A stretch of DNA of 64,000 nt from Eubacteriales bacterium mix99 (GTDB taxonomy: Bacteria; Bacillota; Clostridia; Caldicoprobacterales; DTU083). The notes under the pieces are model-generated. The model saw only the letters and a program-made list of their open reading frames with translations, was not told the origin of the DNA and made no database searches. Shown here piece after piece: positions 50,060 through 59,698 of this stretch. A program made the translations under genes and the position numbers. Position 1 is the first letter of the stretch, and each line of letters starts with the position of its first letter. The DNA is taken from assembly GCA_038396605.1 (NCBI GenBank), contig CP121690.1:2016500-2080499 (forward strand). Reading direction: 5' to 3'.

Positions 50060-50848
50060 ATGTATCAGGAATTTGCCTATCTTTATGATACATTAATGAA
50101 GAGTGTGGATTATGAAAAATGGACGGATCAAATCGAAGCCATCTTCCGGCGGTACGGAGTAAAGCCAAAAGCCATTGTCGATCTGGCCTGTGGGACCGGA
50201 GGATTTACAAATTCCCTTGCAAAAAGAGGCTATCCGGTCATCGGAGTGGACCAGTCCGTGGACATGCTGAATGTTGCAAGTGAAAAATCCAGGGATTCCG
50301 GACGGAAAATTCCTTATATCTGTCAGGATATCACGGAACTGGAGTTGCACCACCCGGTGGATGCCATGGTGTGCATGTGTGACGGATTCAATTATATGCT
50401 GGATTCCATGGAATTTAAAAAGTGCCTGCAGGGAATTTACCGTTTTTTGAATCCCGGAGGCATTTTGATTTTTGACATCAGCTCCCATTACAAGCTGTCT
50501 GCCGTGGTGGCAAATCATACCATGGCGGATCCGGATAAGAATATCAGCCTGATCTGGCTGAATCAGTTTGACAGAAACTCCGGAATCCTGGAAATGAATC
50601 TTACCTTTTTTATCCGGCAGGAAGGTGGCTTGTACAGGAGAGTGGAGGAAACGCAGCTTCAAAAGGCATACCGGCAGGATGAAATTCTACAGTTGCTGAA
50701 GTCCTGCGGATTTTCCGGAACGGAATGTTTTGCACCGCTTTCTTTGGCCGCTCCGGGAAAAAAAAGCCAGAGAATTGTTTTTGCGGCAGTCCGCAGGCAA
50801 TTGGAGGCGGCAAATATCCGGAATGATTCTGCAGGCAACGGTTTATAA
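50060..50848 (+). CDS. Class I SAM-dependent methyltransferase
   Basis: This 262-residue protein has a Methyltransf_25/11-like fold: motif I VDLACGTGGFTNSLAKRGYPVIGVD (about residues 38-62), post-I DQSVDMLNVA, and motif II region ICQDITELELHHPVDAMVCMCD. The start MYQEFAYLYDTLMKSVDYEKW matches a common Firmicutes group, for which no substrate is established. The ATG follows GGGAGGGCAGGATAGGG. It lies 22 bases after the SASP-like gene and may be co-transcribed with it. Confidence 0.9.
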   Translation: MYQEFAYLYDTLMKSVDYEKWTDQIEAIFRRYGVKPKAIVDLACGTGGFTNSLAKRGYPVIGVDQSVDMLNVASEKSRDSGRKIPYICQDITELELHHPVDAMVCMCDGFNYMLDSMEFKKCLQGIYRFLNPGGILIFDISSHYKLSAVVANHTMADPDKNISLIWLNQFDRNSGILEMNLTFFIRQEGGLYRRVEETQLQKAYRQDEILQLLKSCGFSGTECFAPLSLAAPGKKSQRIVFAAVRRQLEAANIRNDSAGNGL

Positions 50849-50881
50849 TAGAAGTATGTTAGAAAAATATGAGAATACTGA

Positions 50882-50911
50882 ATTGACTTTTGTCAATTCG
50901 TATGGTAAACT
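50882..50911 (+). promoter_or_regulatory. Promoter of the cold-shock gene with palindromic -35
   Basis: TTGACT (50883-50888) and TAAACT (50906-50911) are 17 bases apart. The -35 is part of an inverted repeat ATTGAC-TTTT-GTCAAT (50882-50897). Confidence 0.7.
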
Positions 50912-50944
50912 GAATTTAGAATCAATTTTAGGAGGATTGTTCAA

Positions 50945-51145
50945 GTGGAAAAAGGGAAAGTCAAATGGTTTAATGCTACTAAAGGCTTTGGTTTCATTGA
51001 AAGAGAAGATGGCAGCGATATATTCGTTCATTATTCTGCTATCAATGCAGAAGGTTTTAGAACATTAACAGAGGGACAGGAAGTCACCTTCGATGTGGTG
51101 GAAGGCGAGAAAGGCCTGCAGGCTTCCAATGTTCAGGTGGTTTAA
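50945..51145 (+). CDS. Cold-shock-domain protein (CspA family)
   Basis: This 66-residue protein is a single cold-shock domain. RNP1 is KGFGFIE and RNP2 is DIFVHYSAI, with [12 protein letters not shown] at the start. It binds single-stranded RNA/DNA and melts RNA structure. The start codon is GTG, nine bases after AGGAGG. A consensus-like promoter with a palindrome over the -35 precedes it, and a 15-bp terminator follows, so it is transcribed alone. The leader is short, about 30 bases, unlike the long cold-responsive leaders of E. coli cspA. Confidence 0.97.
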   Translation: MEKGKVKWFNATKGFGFIEREDGSDIFVHYSAINAEGFRTLTEGQEVTFDVVEGEKGLQASNVQVV

Positions 51146-51168
51146 ATAGAAAACGTATTGTAAGCCAG

Positions 51169-51203
51169 CAAATACCCCGGTGAATGTTTCACCGGGGTAT
51201 TTC
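51169..51203 (+). terminator. Terminator of the cold-shock gene
   Basis: AAATACCCCGGTGAA (51169-51183) pairs perfectly with TTCACCGGGGTATTT (51187-51201). The T tract is short. Confidence 0.8.
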
Positions 51204-51383
51204 CATAGATGGAGTTTCCAATCAATTCCCAGGTCCCATTCCAATTCCGAAAATTCGGTTCCTGATGGTGGAGGCCGGAAATGGTTTATGATATAATGGA
51301 AACAGGTCATTTTCTTCCTGAACGAAACGCAATTAGGACAGGGAGAAAAGCAGCTTTGGAGAGGTGGCCTGAGGGAGGCAAAT

Positions 51384-53126
51384 ATGGCAAAGGAATTGTT
51401 TGCGAAAAAAGCCAACAAAGTCGTTCCGTTTGAACAAAACGGCGAATTTTTTTATCGAAAAGCAAGACAGCATGTTGAAAACAACAATTATATAAATGCT
51501 CTGAGCTATTATCGGAAAGCCATTGAAAAGGATCCGGAGAATTCAGAATATTCCCTGGATCTGGCAGAGGCCTTTACGGAAATGGGATATTTTCATGAGT
51601 CCAATCAGATTCTCTTTTCCGTGATGCAGAAGGATGCTTCCCGGGTTGAGTGCTTTTATGGCATAGGGTGCAATCTATTGGGCCTTCAGGAATATTCCAG
51701 GGCGGAGGAATGTCTGGAAAAATATCTGGATCTGGATGAATTCGGTCCATATTCCGAAGAAGCGCAGAATCTTCTTGAAGTCTTGCAAAGCCAGGAGTTC
51801 TATCTTGATCTGATGAACGATTTTGATCCCGGTAAGGAGAAAACATTCAACCACGCCGTAAGGGGAAAGGATTTTCTCGATCAGGGAGATTACAAGCGTG
51901 CAATCCGGGAATTGAGCAAGGTTGTGAAGAAAGAGCCGGATTTGATTTTTGCCAAAAACAATCTGGCGTTGGCTTATTTCTGCACCGGAAAATCGGACCA
52001 AGCCATTGAAATTTCCAGGGAAGTGCTTGCTGAGTATCCGCAGAACATCCATGCCAGCTGCAACGTCGCATTGTTTCTTTATGAAAAGGGAGAGAAGAAA
52101 GTCTGCGACAAGTATATGGATCAGGTTTTGAGCCAGAAGGTCGAGGATCCGGAAGAGCTGTACAAAATAGCGGTTACCCTGTGTGAAATGAAAAAACACC
52201 GGAAGGCAAATCAGATATTGAAGCAGATTCTGCAATACAAGCCCTATGACACCAACCTGCTTCACTATACGGCTGTTTCCTGTTACAACCTCAAGGCATT
52301 CCGGGCAGCTTACGACTATTGGGACAAAGTGGAGAAACTTGCTCCCAACAATACCATCAGCAGCTATTACAAGCATTATGTAAAGGGAATGATGAGCGGA
52401 GAGCGGAAATTCAAGGAGCTTCCTTATCATTTTCAGGTTCCGTATGATGAAATGATCCGAAGGGTCAAAAAAATCAATGAACTGCTGAAGCTGCCCAGAA
52501 CGGACCTGGTGGACAAGTGGAGAAAAGGAGACAGTCTGCTTTCCCTTTTGAATTGGGGACTGGATCTGAATGATGTCCTGGTCCGAAAGGCAATTTTGCA
52601 CGTTGTGGCTTCTTTCCGGGATGAGAAGGCAGAGCGGTTCCTGCGGGAATTTATTCTGCGCAGGTCGGAAGGGGAGGATATGATCCGGGAAGCCCTGGCT
52701 CTCTTGAAGGAAATGAATGCCCCTGAGCCGTTTCTTGCCTATGTGGACGATAATATGGTGGAAGTCAAGGTCCGTACTGCCCGGAAGCAGGGGCATGACA
52801 AGGAAGAAATCCTGAAGGAAATTCCCGATATGGCCATTTCCGGCATGAAGGCGCTGTACCTGAAGGACTTTGAGCAGGATGTCCGGGAAATTTGGAATTG
52901 TATTGTATATTATTGGAAGATACAGAATAACATGCCGGAGATCCGGAAAGCGGCAGGCTGGGCAGCGGCGCTGGAGCTGTTCTATTGTGTTCAGGAAGAT
53001 ATGCCCATAAATCGGACGGCTCTGGCGGATTCCTATCACGTTGCCTATTCCACCATGATGAACCACTATCGGTACATCTGTGAAGTGATTGAAAATACCG
53101 AAGTGTTGAATTCCTCCAGGGAGTAA
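51384..53126 (+). CDS. Tetratricopeptide-repeat protein
   Basis: This 580-residue soluble protein has TPR units over its first two-thirds. Clear examples are near residues 22-55 (NNYINALSYYRKAIEKDPEN), 165-200 (GDYKRAIRELSKVVKKEPDL) and 200-235 (GKSDQAIEISREVLAEYPQN). The C-terminal third (about 390-580) is helical and shows no TPR consensus. No signal peptide, membrane helix or enzymatic motif is seen. It is likely a scaffold or regulator that binds other proteins. A TATAAT at 51292-51297 may be its -10. ATG follows GAGGGAGGCAAAT. Confidence 0.88.
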   Translation: MAKELFAKKANKVVPFEQNGEFFYRKARQHVENNNYINALSYYRKAIEKDPENSEYSLDLAEAFTEMGYFHESNQILFSVMQKDASRVECFYGIGCNLLGLQEYSRAEECLEKYLDLDEFGPYSEEAQNLLEVLQSQEFYLDLMNDFDPGKEKTFNHAVRGKDFLDQGDYKRAIRELSKVVKKEPDLIFAKNNLALAYFCTGKSDQAIEISREVLAEYPQNIHASCNVALFLYEKGEKKVCDKYMDQVLSQKVEDPEELYKIAVTLCEMKKHRKANQILKQILQYKPYDTNLLHYTAVSCYNLKAFRAAYDYWDKVEKLAPNNTISSYYKHYVKGMMSGERKFKELPYHFQVPYDEMIRRVKKINELLKLPRTDLVDKWRKGDSLLSLLNWGLDLNDVLVRKAILHVVASFRDEKAERFLREFILRRSEGEDMIREALALLKEMNAPEPFLAYVDDNMVEVKVRTARKQGHDKEEILKEIPDMAISGMKALYLKDFEQDVREIWNCIVYYWKIQNNMPEIRKAAGWAAALELFYCVQEDMPINRTALADSYHVAYSTMMNHYRYICEVIENTEVLNSSRE

Positions 53127-53211
53127 TCCAACCGGTAATCCTGTTGTCATAAGTTTTCTTCCCCGGAAATAGGGTGGATAATGAGTATGGAGGTTCATCC
53201 GGAGGGAAGAA

Positions 53212-54255
53212 ATGAGGGAAAACAGGCAATCTTCACGCAGATATGGTTTTCAGATCGCCATGGCTTACATCGGGACGGTAGTCGGAGCGGGTTTTGCAAC
53301 CGGGCAGGAGATTCTGCAGTTTTTTACACGGTTTGGTGCTTCCTCCTACTGGGGAATTTTCATCGCCGGACTGTTGTTTATCCTGGTAGGCCGGAAGGTA
53401 TTGCTGTACGGCAGCGAGCTGCGTGCCGGCTCCTACAGCGTTTTGATCCGTCATGTGTTTGGAGTTGCCGCTCCGCTGGTCAATTTATATCTTGTCGTTT
53501 CCTATGTGCTGCTGTGCGGCGCCATGTTTGCCGGAGCCGGGGCATTGTTTGAAGAACAATGGAAAATCCCCTATTTCGTCGGAGCCCTGGTGACCGCTGT
53601 CCTAACGCTTTTTGTTACCCTGTGGGGGGTCCAGGGTGTTCTGGCAGTCAATACGGTGATTGTTCCGCTGTTGATCACATCTTCCGTCCTTGCCTTTGTT
53701 CATACGGTACGAAATCAATTTCTTCCTGCGGCGTCCCTGGAGGTCGTTGCACTGCCGGGAATCTTCCCGATTGTCCGGACGGGTCTGACTTATGCTTCCT
53801 TCAATCTGGTGTTGTCCATCGGGGTATTGGCACCGATGGGAGGCGCCACGCAGGACAGAAAATCCCTGTCCTTCGGCAGCCTGCTGGGAGGGGGCCTCCT
53901 GACCATTCTTTTGTGTATGGGAAATTATTCTCTTTTGCATTACATCCCGGAAGTGTTTGACAGGCAAATCCCTCAGCTGCTGATCGTGCAGGAAATGGGA
54001 AAGGCTTTCGTAACTTTTTATAGTCTGGTGGTATGGATGGAGATATTTTCCACATCAGTGGGCAATCTTTTTTCCATTCATACCATGATTCAGGAAAAAT
54101 TCAAAACCAAATCAGCACTTCCGGCGATTGCAGCAACGGCGGCTGGGCTGATCATCTGTGCCATGGGATTTTCCAATATCATTTCCCGTTTTTATCCTAT
54201 ATTGGGCATTATAGGATTTGTATTATCCGTCCTGATTTTGATCCTGAAAGAGTGA
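53212..54255 (+). CDS. YkvI-family membrane protein (APC-superfamily transporter-like)
   Basis: This 347-residue protein has about ten membrane helices. The N-terminal YGFQIAMAYIGTVVGAGFATGQEILQFFTRFG is the YkvI signature, similar to the first unwound helix of LeuT/APC transporters (VGAGFATGQE). It probably carries a small solute, perhaps an amino acid, but no substrate is established for the family. The ATG follows GAGGGAAGAA. It is convergent with cca, separated by 14 bases, with a hairpin terminator overlapping the cca end. Confidence 0.85.
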   Translation: MRENRQSSRRYGFQIAMAYIGTVVGAGFATGQEILQFFTRFGASSYWGIFIAGLLFILVGRKVLLYGSELRAGSYSVLIRHVFGVAAPLVNLYLVVSYVLLCGAMFAGAGALFEEQWKIPYFVGALVTAVLTLFVTLWGVQGVLAVNTVIVPLLITSSVLAFVHTVRNQFLPAASLEVVALPGIFPIVRTGLTYASFNLVLSIGVLAPMGGATQDRKSLSFGSLLGGGLLTILLCMGNYSLLHYIPEVFDRQIPQLLIVQEMGKAFVTFYSLVVWMEIFSTSVGNLFSIHTMIQEKFKTKSALPAIAATAAGLIICAMGFSNIISRFYPILGIIGFVLSVLILILKE

Positions 54256-54269
54256 ACCTCTCCCATTGC

Positions 54270-55580
54270 TTAGCTGAAAGGCCGGAATTGGGGGCTTCTT
54301 TTCAGCTTTTCGAGCAGAATGGTTCGCTCATTCTCTTCCGGCTTTTCCAGGACCCATTCATAGGCCTGTCGGAGTGCCCGGCCGATCTTTTTTCCGTCTT
54401 CTGTTCCGATCCCGGCCGAAAGAACATCCTTTCCGTTTATCGCCAGATCCGAAGGAAATACGGGATCCTTGGCTGTCCGTATGACATCCAGAAGCCGGAC
54501 GGCTTCCGAATGCCTTTTTTTCCTCTCAGGATTCCCACAGGGATCCTGCACGGCTTCATACCATTGAAGGATTTGTTCCATATCCGAAGGATTTCCGGCT
54601 CCCAGCAGTTTTCGCATGGAATACGGCGTCAGGTCCATGGTACAGAGACGGGAGTATCCGGACAGCAGATGCCGGATGTGTTGTATGGATTTTTTGCTTA
54701 TACGCAGATTGCGAAGAGTACGCTGCAGCTGCATCGGATCTGCAGATGGGCGATACATCTGCAGCAGGGCCGCCAGCCGGATATCGGCACTTTCGGGAAT
54801 CTTTTTAAGGACTTGCATTTCCTTCCCTGTACACGTTTTCGCTGCCTTTTTTTCCGTCGCGGCATGTGGATCGGTGCCGCCGGACAACAGAATGGGGAGG
54901 ATACCGGTCTGCTGAAGCAATCGGACCCCCTTGTCCGGATGCGGGGAAAGCAAAAGGCGGACAAGCTCTTCCCGCATTCTTTCCCGTGATATTCTGTTCA
55001 GCCAGGTCCGGCATTCCGCTATGGCCCTTTCGGTTTCCTCCATCAGTTCAAAGTCCAGCTGAGCGGCAAGCCGGATCGCACGCAGGACCCGCAGCGGATC
55101 TTCCCGGAACCGTTCCTGTGGATCTCCCACGGTGCGGATCCTTTTCTGTTCCAGGTCCTCTTTTCCATGAAAGGGATCGATCAGGCCGGATGCCAGAAAG
55201 GGATTGTATGCCATGGCGTTTATTGTAAAATCTCTGCGCGACAAATCGGATTCCAGATCCGGCACAAATGTCACATGATCGGGATGTCGGTTGTCCGAAT
55301 AACCGGATTCCCTTCGGAAGGTCGTGATCTCCACGGAAAGTCCGTCCATTCTTACGGCAATGGTACCGAACCGCTTTCCGGTTCGATAGGTCTGTTCCTT
55401 ATGAAAGACGGACTCAATCTTTTCCGGCGGGAGGGACGTAGCGATATCGTAGTCGGAAGCGGTCCGGCCCAGAATCTGATCCCGCAGTGCGCCGCCCACC
55501 AGATAAGCCTGTCCTCCGGAACGCATGATGTGCGTCAGGATGGATTCCACCGCTTCCGATATTTTTATCGTCGTGATCAT
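54270..55580 (-). CDS. cca: CCA tRNA nucleotidyltransferase (class II poly(A) polymerase family)
   Basis: This 436-residue enzyme adds or repairs the 3' CCA of tRNAs. Motifs: head domain AYLVGGALRDQILGRTASDYDIATS with the catalytic DxD, RFGTIAV, motif B ESDLSRRDFTINAMAYN, motif D EDPLRVLRAIRLAAQL, and the basic body domain. The start ATG overlaps the stop of the upstream SpoIID-domain gene (ATGA), so the two are coupled. Whether it adds all of CCA or only part cannot be told; a single-enzyme clostridial type is usual. Confidence 0.95.
   Translation of the reverse strand: MITTIKISEAVESILTHIMRSGGQAYLVGGALRDQILGRTASDYDIATSLPPEKIESVFHKEQTYRTGKRFGTIAVRMDGLSVEITTFRRESGYSDNRHPDHVTFVPDLESDLSRRDFTINAMAYNPFLASGLIDPFHGKEDLEQKRIRTVGDPQERFREDPLRVLRAIRLAAQLDFELMEETERAIAECRTWLNRISRERMREELVRLLLSPHPDKGVRLLQQTGILPILLSGGTDPHAATEKKAAKTCTGKEMQVLKKIPESADIRLAALLQMYRPSADPMQLQRTLRNLRISKKSIQHIRHLLSGYSRLCTMDLTPYSMRKLLGAGNPSDMEQILQWYEAVQDPCGNPERKKRHSEAVRLLDVIRTAKDPVFPSDLAINGKDVLSAGIGTEDGKKIGRALRQAYEWVLEKPEENERTILLEKLKRSPQFRPFS
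54272..54311 (+). terminator. Terminator of the ykvI-like gene
   Basis: AGCTGAAA (54272-54279) pairs with TTTCAGCT (54300-54307), followed by TTTT. The stem includes the last codons of the convergent cca gene. Confidence 0.55.
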
Positions 55581-57778
55581 TTGTTTGCATCCATTCCTTT
55601 CGTTTCCTTTTTGTATATGTTTCTCAATTGACTGCCCGGATAATAGTGTTCGATGATCTCCTGCCAGTCCTTTCCCATAAGGGTCAGACCATAGGTGCCG
55701 TATTGGCTCATGCCCACTCCATGGCCATACCCCCCGCCCCGGATCACAATGTCCAGGAGATTGCCTTCCTTGTCCCGCTCAAAGTCAAAGCAGGCAAAAG
55801 CACTGGGCAGCAGGGGAAAGTCTTTTTGCACCGTCCCATCGTGGCATTGGAGCTCCACCGGTTTTTTACCGCGCAGATAATTCACTGGCTGCAGGGCCAG
55901 GCGGATATTGTATTCCTTTATGACCTTGAAGATGCCATACGTGGTGGTGATCTCCAGTTCCATGATATTTCCGCCTTTCCCTCTTTGCAGCACCCCAATA
56001 TTCAGCAAAGTGCCCACGTCTTCCGGAATCGCCATGCTTCTGTAATCTCCATCCGAACATTTTGTCAGCACAAACAAAGGCTGCTGCCGGTATAAATCGG
56101 GCAGGCTTTTATTGAGAACGGCTTCCAGCTGTTCGCGGGTCATGGTAACGCTCCAGCGAAAAAAAGGAGAATACCGGTCAAATCCCGCAAGGTTTGCCTG
56201 GCTCAGAAAGGCACGGAAATTCTCTTCATGATACAGATCGGGAACATTGCCTTCGAACTGAGGGTTTGCGGTTAGATAAGGGACCTCTTCGGACGGAAAT
56301 TCATTTTGCCGATTGCTCCAGACCTCATGAAAATTGGCGGTGTATCCGAAAGAGGTGGAGAAAAACCGGGTATCAACGATATTGTCCTGATACTCCGCCA
56401 CAGCCCCGGATGTCTCGGTCACGGCCCGGGTGGCAATCGGTTCCTTACCAATGTTATTATATACCTGGCTGGCTGTGCTGTCATCCAGATGGGCTCCATA
56501 GGTCCGGTATCCGGAGGACTGCATGGCCCGGACGGCATAGGACCGTGCGGCAATTGCCTGAACCTTCAGCGCCTCCAGGCCAAACTTGACGGGCATTTCA
56601 CTGGGGACCACAAGGCACAGGTATTTTTCCAGATTCACTTCATTGATCAGGGTAAGCTGACCATTCAGGTTTGCCACCTCCAGGCTGCCCTGGTAAAGAG
56701 TACCAGCCGAAGGGTCTGTATGGCTTCTCCATATGGTTTTTACATACAGCGGTTTTTCCTGCTGTGTTGTAATGTACCATCGAAAAATGGAGGAATCCAG
56801 AACCTGCCCGTTTTTGCAGACCACTGTTTTTTTGCCGTCCGGTTTGAATTCTGCGGTTTCTCCCTTTTGAAAGGAAAGGGATTTCCCGTTGGGAACCGAC
56901 TGAACCGTGTAATTGTCCGGACAGGTTATTTCGATCCGGGAGTGAAGCGGGCTTTTATATTCACTGTCCTGAAGGAGAACCCGGATCCTTTCATAGGCAT
57001 CCGGCGGCTGTCCGGACAGAATTGCCATCCTGCCGATGTGATCCGGTGTGCAGTAAAGGGTGGCTCCGGCGGATCCGATGGGGATACCATAGGATCCGGA
57101 AAAAACAAATTGATTGCCTTCCCTTGAAAAAACGGGAAAATCCTGCTGTATTTTGAAATAGCCCAGGTCCCTGTCTTCCAATACCGTATCGGAAAGCGAC
57201 ATGACCCTGGACAGGGACACTGGCTGCAATGCCTGGATGTCAATCAGTTTTCCTTCCACCGTGTGGAAACTGACGGGCTGACCGATTTTTATCTCCATTG
57301 CGGGACGGGAATGGATTTCAACAATTTGATTGCCAAGATCCAAAGCCCATATGGTTTGATTCTTTTCATCCGCCTTTTTTGCAATGGGGATGCCATGGGT
57401 ATGGAAAGTTGTTTCAGGTAGCCCGGAGACCAGCCAGTGCTGCCCTCTTTTTACCATGGGAAGGGCGGTATGGATCTCTCCGGCAGGAAACAGGAGCGTA
57501 ATCCGAACATTTCCATGCTTTTTGTCTGCCCCTTCCCAATGGCCCACTGAAAACTGCCTGATTTCGGATTCCTGAGCCAGGGAGAGGAAGGGATGTTTTG
57601 ACAAGTCCGGTGTCAGCCACTCTATGCAATCCCGGCCTTCCGACAGTGCGGACAGGAACCGGTCGGCAGCTTTCTGCGGAGGCGACGGGAAGGAGCGAAA
57701 ATACCAGATTAGGCCACCTGCCATCAGTGCAGCCAGCAAAAACAAAGCGGGGAACAGGAAATGTTTTTTCATTTTCAT
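55577..57778 (-). CDS. SpoIID/LytB-domain protein with long N-terminal extension
   Basis: This 733-residue protein has an N-terminal membrane helix (about 6-27) and an extracytoplasmic region. Residues 35-115 resemble an NTF2/MecA_N-like domain (KAADRFLSALSEG). The SpoIID domain begins near residue 370 with YQGSLEVANLNGQLTLINEVNLEKYLCLVVPSEMP and includes EALKVQAIAARSYAVRAM and GYGHGVGMSQYGTYGLT. SpoIID is a lytic transglycosylase that cuts denuded glycan during engulfment; true SpoIID is about 340 residues, so this is a larger relative. The start is ATG behind GAGGTGA. It is coupled to cca by ATGA. Confidence 0.9.
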   Translation of the reverse strand: MKMKKHFLFPALFLLAALMAGGLIWYFRSFPSPPQKAADRFLSALSEGRDCIEWLTPDLSKHPFLSLAQESEIRQFSVGHWEGADKKHGNVRITLLFPAGEIHTALPMVKRGQHWLVSGLPETTFHTHGIPIAKKADEKNQTIWALDLGNQIVEIHSRPAMEIKIGQPVSFHTVEGKLIDIQALQPVSLSRVMSLSDTVLEDRDLGYFKIQQDFPVFSREGNQFVFSGSYGIPIGSAGATLYCTPDHIGRMAILSGQPPDAYERIRVLLQDSEYKSPLHSRIEITCPDNYTVQSVPNGKSLSFQKGETAEFKPDGKKTVVCKNGQVLDSSIFRWYITTQQEKPLYVKTIWRSHTDPSAGTLYQGSLEVANLNGQLTLINEVNLEKYLCLVVPSEMPVKFGLEALKVQAIAARSYAVRAMQSSGYRTYGAHLDDSTASQVYNNIGKEPIATRAVTETSGAVAEYQDNIVDTRFFSTSFGYTANFHEVWSNRQNEFPSEEVPYLTANPQFEGNVPDLYHEENFRAFLSQANLAGFDRYSPFFRWSVTMTREQLEAVLNKSLPDLYRQQPLFVLTKCSDGDYRSMAIPEDVGTLLNIGVLQRGKGGNIMELEITTTYGIFKVIKEYNIRLALQPVNYLRGKKPVELQCHDGTVQKDFPLLPSAFACFDFERDKEGNLLDIVIRGGGYGHGVGMSQYGTYGLTLMGKDWQEIIEHYYPGSQLRNIYKKETKGMDANK

Positions 57779-57962
57779 AGACTCACCTCATTGCCTGATT
57801 TATATATACCGGATCCGTAAAAGGATTATAACTGTACGGGCCGTTAATCCCGCAATTTCCCGGCAGAGCGAAAAAATTTATGCAAAATTGATGTGAAATT
57901 GAAATTAGGATATGGAGATGAGGGGGAATTCATGGTAAAATAGAACAAAGGGAGGGGACAAG

Positions 57963-59690
57963 ATGTTAAAAAAACGACAAATCATGATGGCGCTTCTGAT
58001 TATTTTTATATCATTATGGGGAAATAAACCGGCAGAGGCAAAGACGGCTGCTCCTTATTCCATAACAAATTATAAATCGAATGTTACATTGTATCCGGAT
58101 GGTTCCGCATACTTTGATGAGCATATTACATACCGGCTGCTTCAGGAAAAAGTCCGGATTGAAAAGCCCATACCCATGTCCAATGCTTCCGGGGTCGAGG
58201 AGATGAAGGTTTTCCGTCAGGAGCAAAAGGACTCAGCGGACAAATCAAAAGCAACGGATTTGATCTCCTTGAAGCAGTCCGCGGAAAGCGGGAAGAACAG
58301 CAGGGATGTCTACCGGTATTTTCCGGCGGATAAGAAGGAGGAGGTTTATCAGATTGCTGTTCCGTTCCATGGGAAAAAGCGGGAGGAAGTGACGCTTGTC
58401 TACCGCTATAAATTAAAGGATACCGTGTATCTCTATAAGGATACCGCTGCCTTTCTCTGGCAGTTCATCCTCCCGGAGCAGAAAGTGGAAATCCGGAACC
58501 TGTCCGTGCGGATTACACTGCCTGAAAAAATTGCAAAGGATCAGATGGATGGTTATGTAAGCGGTTCCGCCTATGCGGAAAAGGAAGAGTCCGGGAATGG
58601 AACCTTCCGGATTACTGCAGGGAAATTAGGACCGGAGGAAGCTTTGGAAGTCGCCCTGCTGCTGCCCAATTCCCTGTTTCCGGATGGAAGGAAAACCATT
58701 GAGGACAATGCGAAGGGCACCATCGTATCCAATATGGCGGAATGGGAGGACGAAGCCACACGTGCCCGGAAGGAAGAAGATCTGAAATTTTACGGCGGAT
58801 GGGCGATTGCAGTTCTGTCTGTGCTGTTGTCCTGCGGGACAGGCCTGCTGCTGTATTGGAAAGACCGGCGTAAGCCAGGGAAATCGGGAAAGGATAAAGC
58901 GAAGGGCCTGCCCAATGCTCCGTACACACCGGCGGAGCTGGGGGTTTTGCTCCATCAGGGGAAGATCGGGATCCGGGAATTTACGGCTACGGTACTGCAT
59001 TTGATTCAAACCGGATATCTGGAGCTGCATTTTGACGAAAAGAAGGAAGGAAGCCTGATCCGAAAAGAAAAGAACGGGGAGGAAAAGCTCCGGCCCCAGG
59101 AAGAGTATGCACTTCAATGGCTTGTTGCGGAGATGGGGGACGGAAAGGAATTGTCACTGGAAGCGCTGAACAGGCTTCTGGACAATTACTCCGGCCTTCA
59201 TCGGCAAAGAACCCTGAGGTGGGAAGACATGGTGAATCAGGAAGCTGCAAAATGGAAGTTTCAGGAAAGCGGGAAAAAGGATAAAGCCTGGGGATTGGGA
59301 GTCGTATTGATTGGCCTGTTGTCGGCAGGAGTGGCAGGATTTCCTCTGAAAAATCCCCGGGCAGGTATTTTATCCGTTCTGTTTGCCCTGGCTTTGGCCG
59401 GATATGTTCTGTCTCTTAAAAAAACGAGCGAATCCGGGATGTTCCAGATCGCCCAATGGCAGCAATTCAAGGATTTTCTACGCAGCCAGCTGTCGGGAGA
59501 TTCCACCGGACTGCCTCTTGCCATCTGGGAGCAGTATCTGGTTTATGCAGTACCGCTTGGTATGGCAAAGGAAGTATTGGAAAAGCTTCCTGACAGTTAT
59601 CCGCCCAGCAGTTTTGAGGACGGGAATCTGACGATACTCCATGCGGACAGCCGGTCCTGGCTCCTGAATATTCCTTCCGGACTGGAATAG
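57963..59690 (+). CDS. DUF2207-domain membrane protein
   Basis: This 575-residue protein has a signal peptide (about 1-26), an extracellular beta-rich DUF2207 domain (about 30-250, starting ITNYKSNVTLYPDGSAYFDEHITYRL), a membrane helix (about 278-298) and a cytoplasmic part. Two further membrane helices lie at about 445-490. The cytoplasmic region YTPAELGVLLHQGKIGIREFTATVLHLIQTGYLEL resembles the winged-helix part of the family. The function is unknown; DUF2207 proteins are widespread in Firmicutes and Actinobacteria. ATG follows AAGGGAGGGGACAAG. Confidence 0.88.
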   Translation: MLKKRQIMMALLIIFISLWGNKPAEAKTAAPYSITNYKSNVTLYPDGSAYFDEHITYRLLQEKVRIEKPIPMSNASGVEEMKVFRQEQKDSADKSKATDLISLKQSAESGKNSRDVYRYFPADKKEEVYQIAVPFHGKKREEVTLVYRYKLKDTVYLYKDTAAFLWQFILPEQKVEIRNLSVRITLPEKIAKDQMDGYVSGSAYAEKEESGNGTFRITAGKLGPEEALEVALLLPNSLFPDGRKTIEDNAKGTIVSNMAEWEDEATRARKEEDLKFYGGWAIAVLSVLLSCGTGLLLYWKDRRKPGKSGKDKAKGLPNAPYTPAELGVLLHQGKIGIREFTATVLHLIQTGYLELHFDEKKEGSLIRKEKNGEEKLRPQEEYALQWLVAEMGDGKELSLEALNRLLDNYSGLHRQRTLRWEDMVNQEAAKWKFQESGKKDKAWGLGVVLIGLLSAGVAGFPLKNPRAGILSVLFALALAGYVLSLKKTSESGMFQIAQWQQFKDFLRSQLSGDSTGLPLAIWEQYLVYAVPLGMAKEVLEKLPDSYPPSSFEDGNLTILHADSRSWLLNIPSGLE

Positions 59691-59698
59691 GCTTTGGT

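Noticed and set aside
51675-53198. Minus-strand frame of 507 codons opposite the TPR gene
   Set aside because: Antisense shadow without a ribosome binding site or recognisable motifs.
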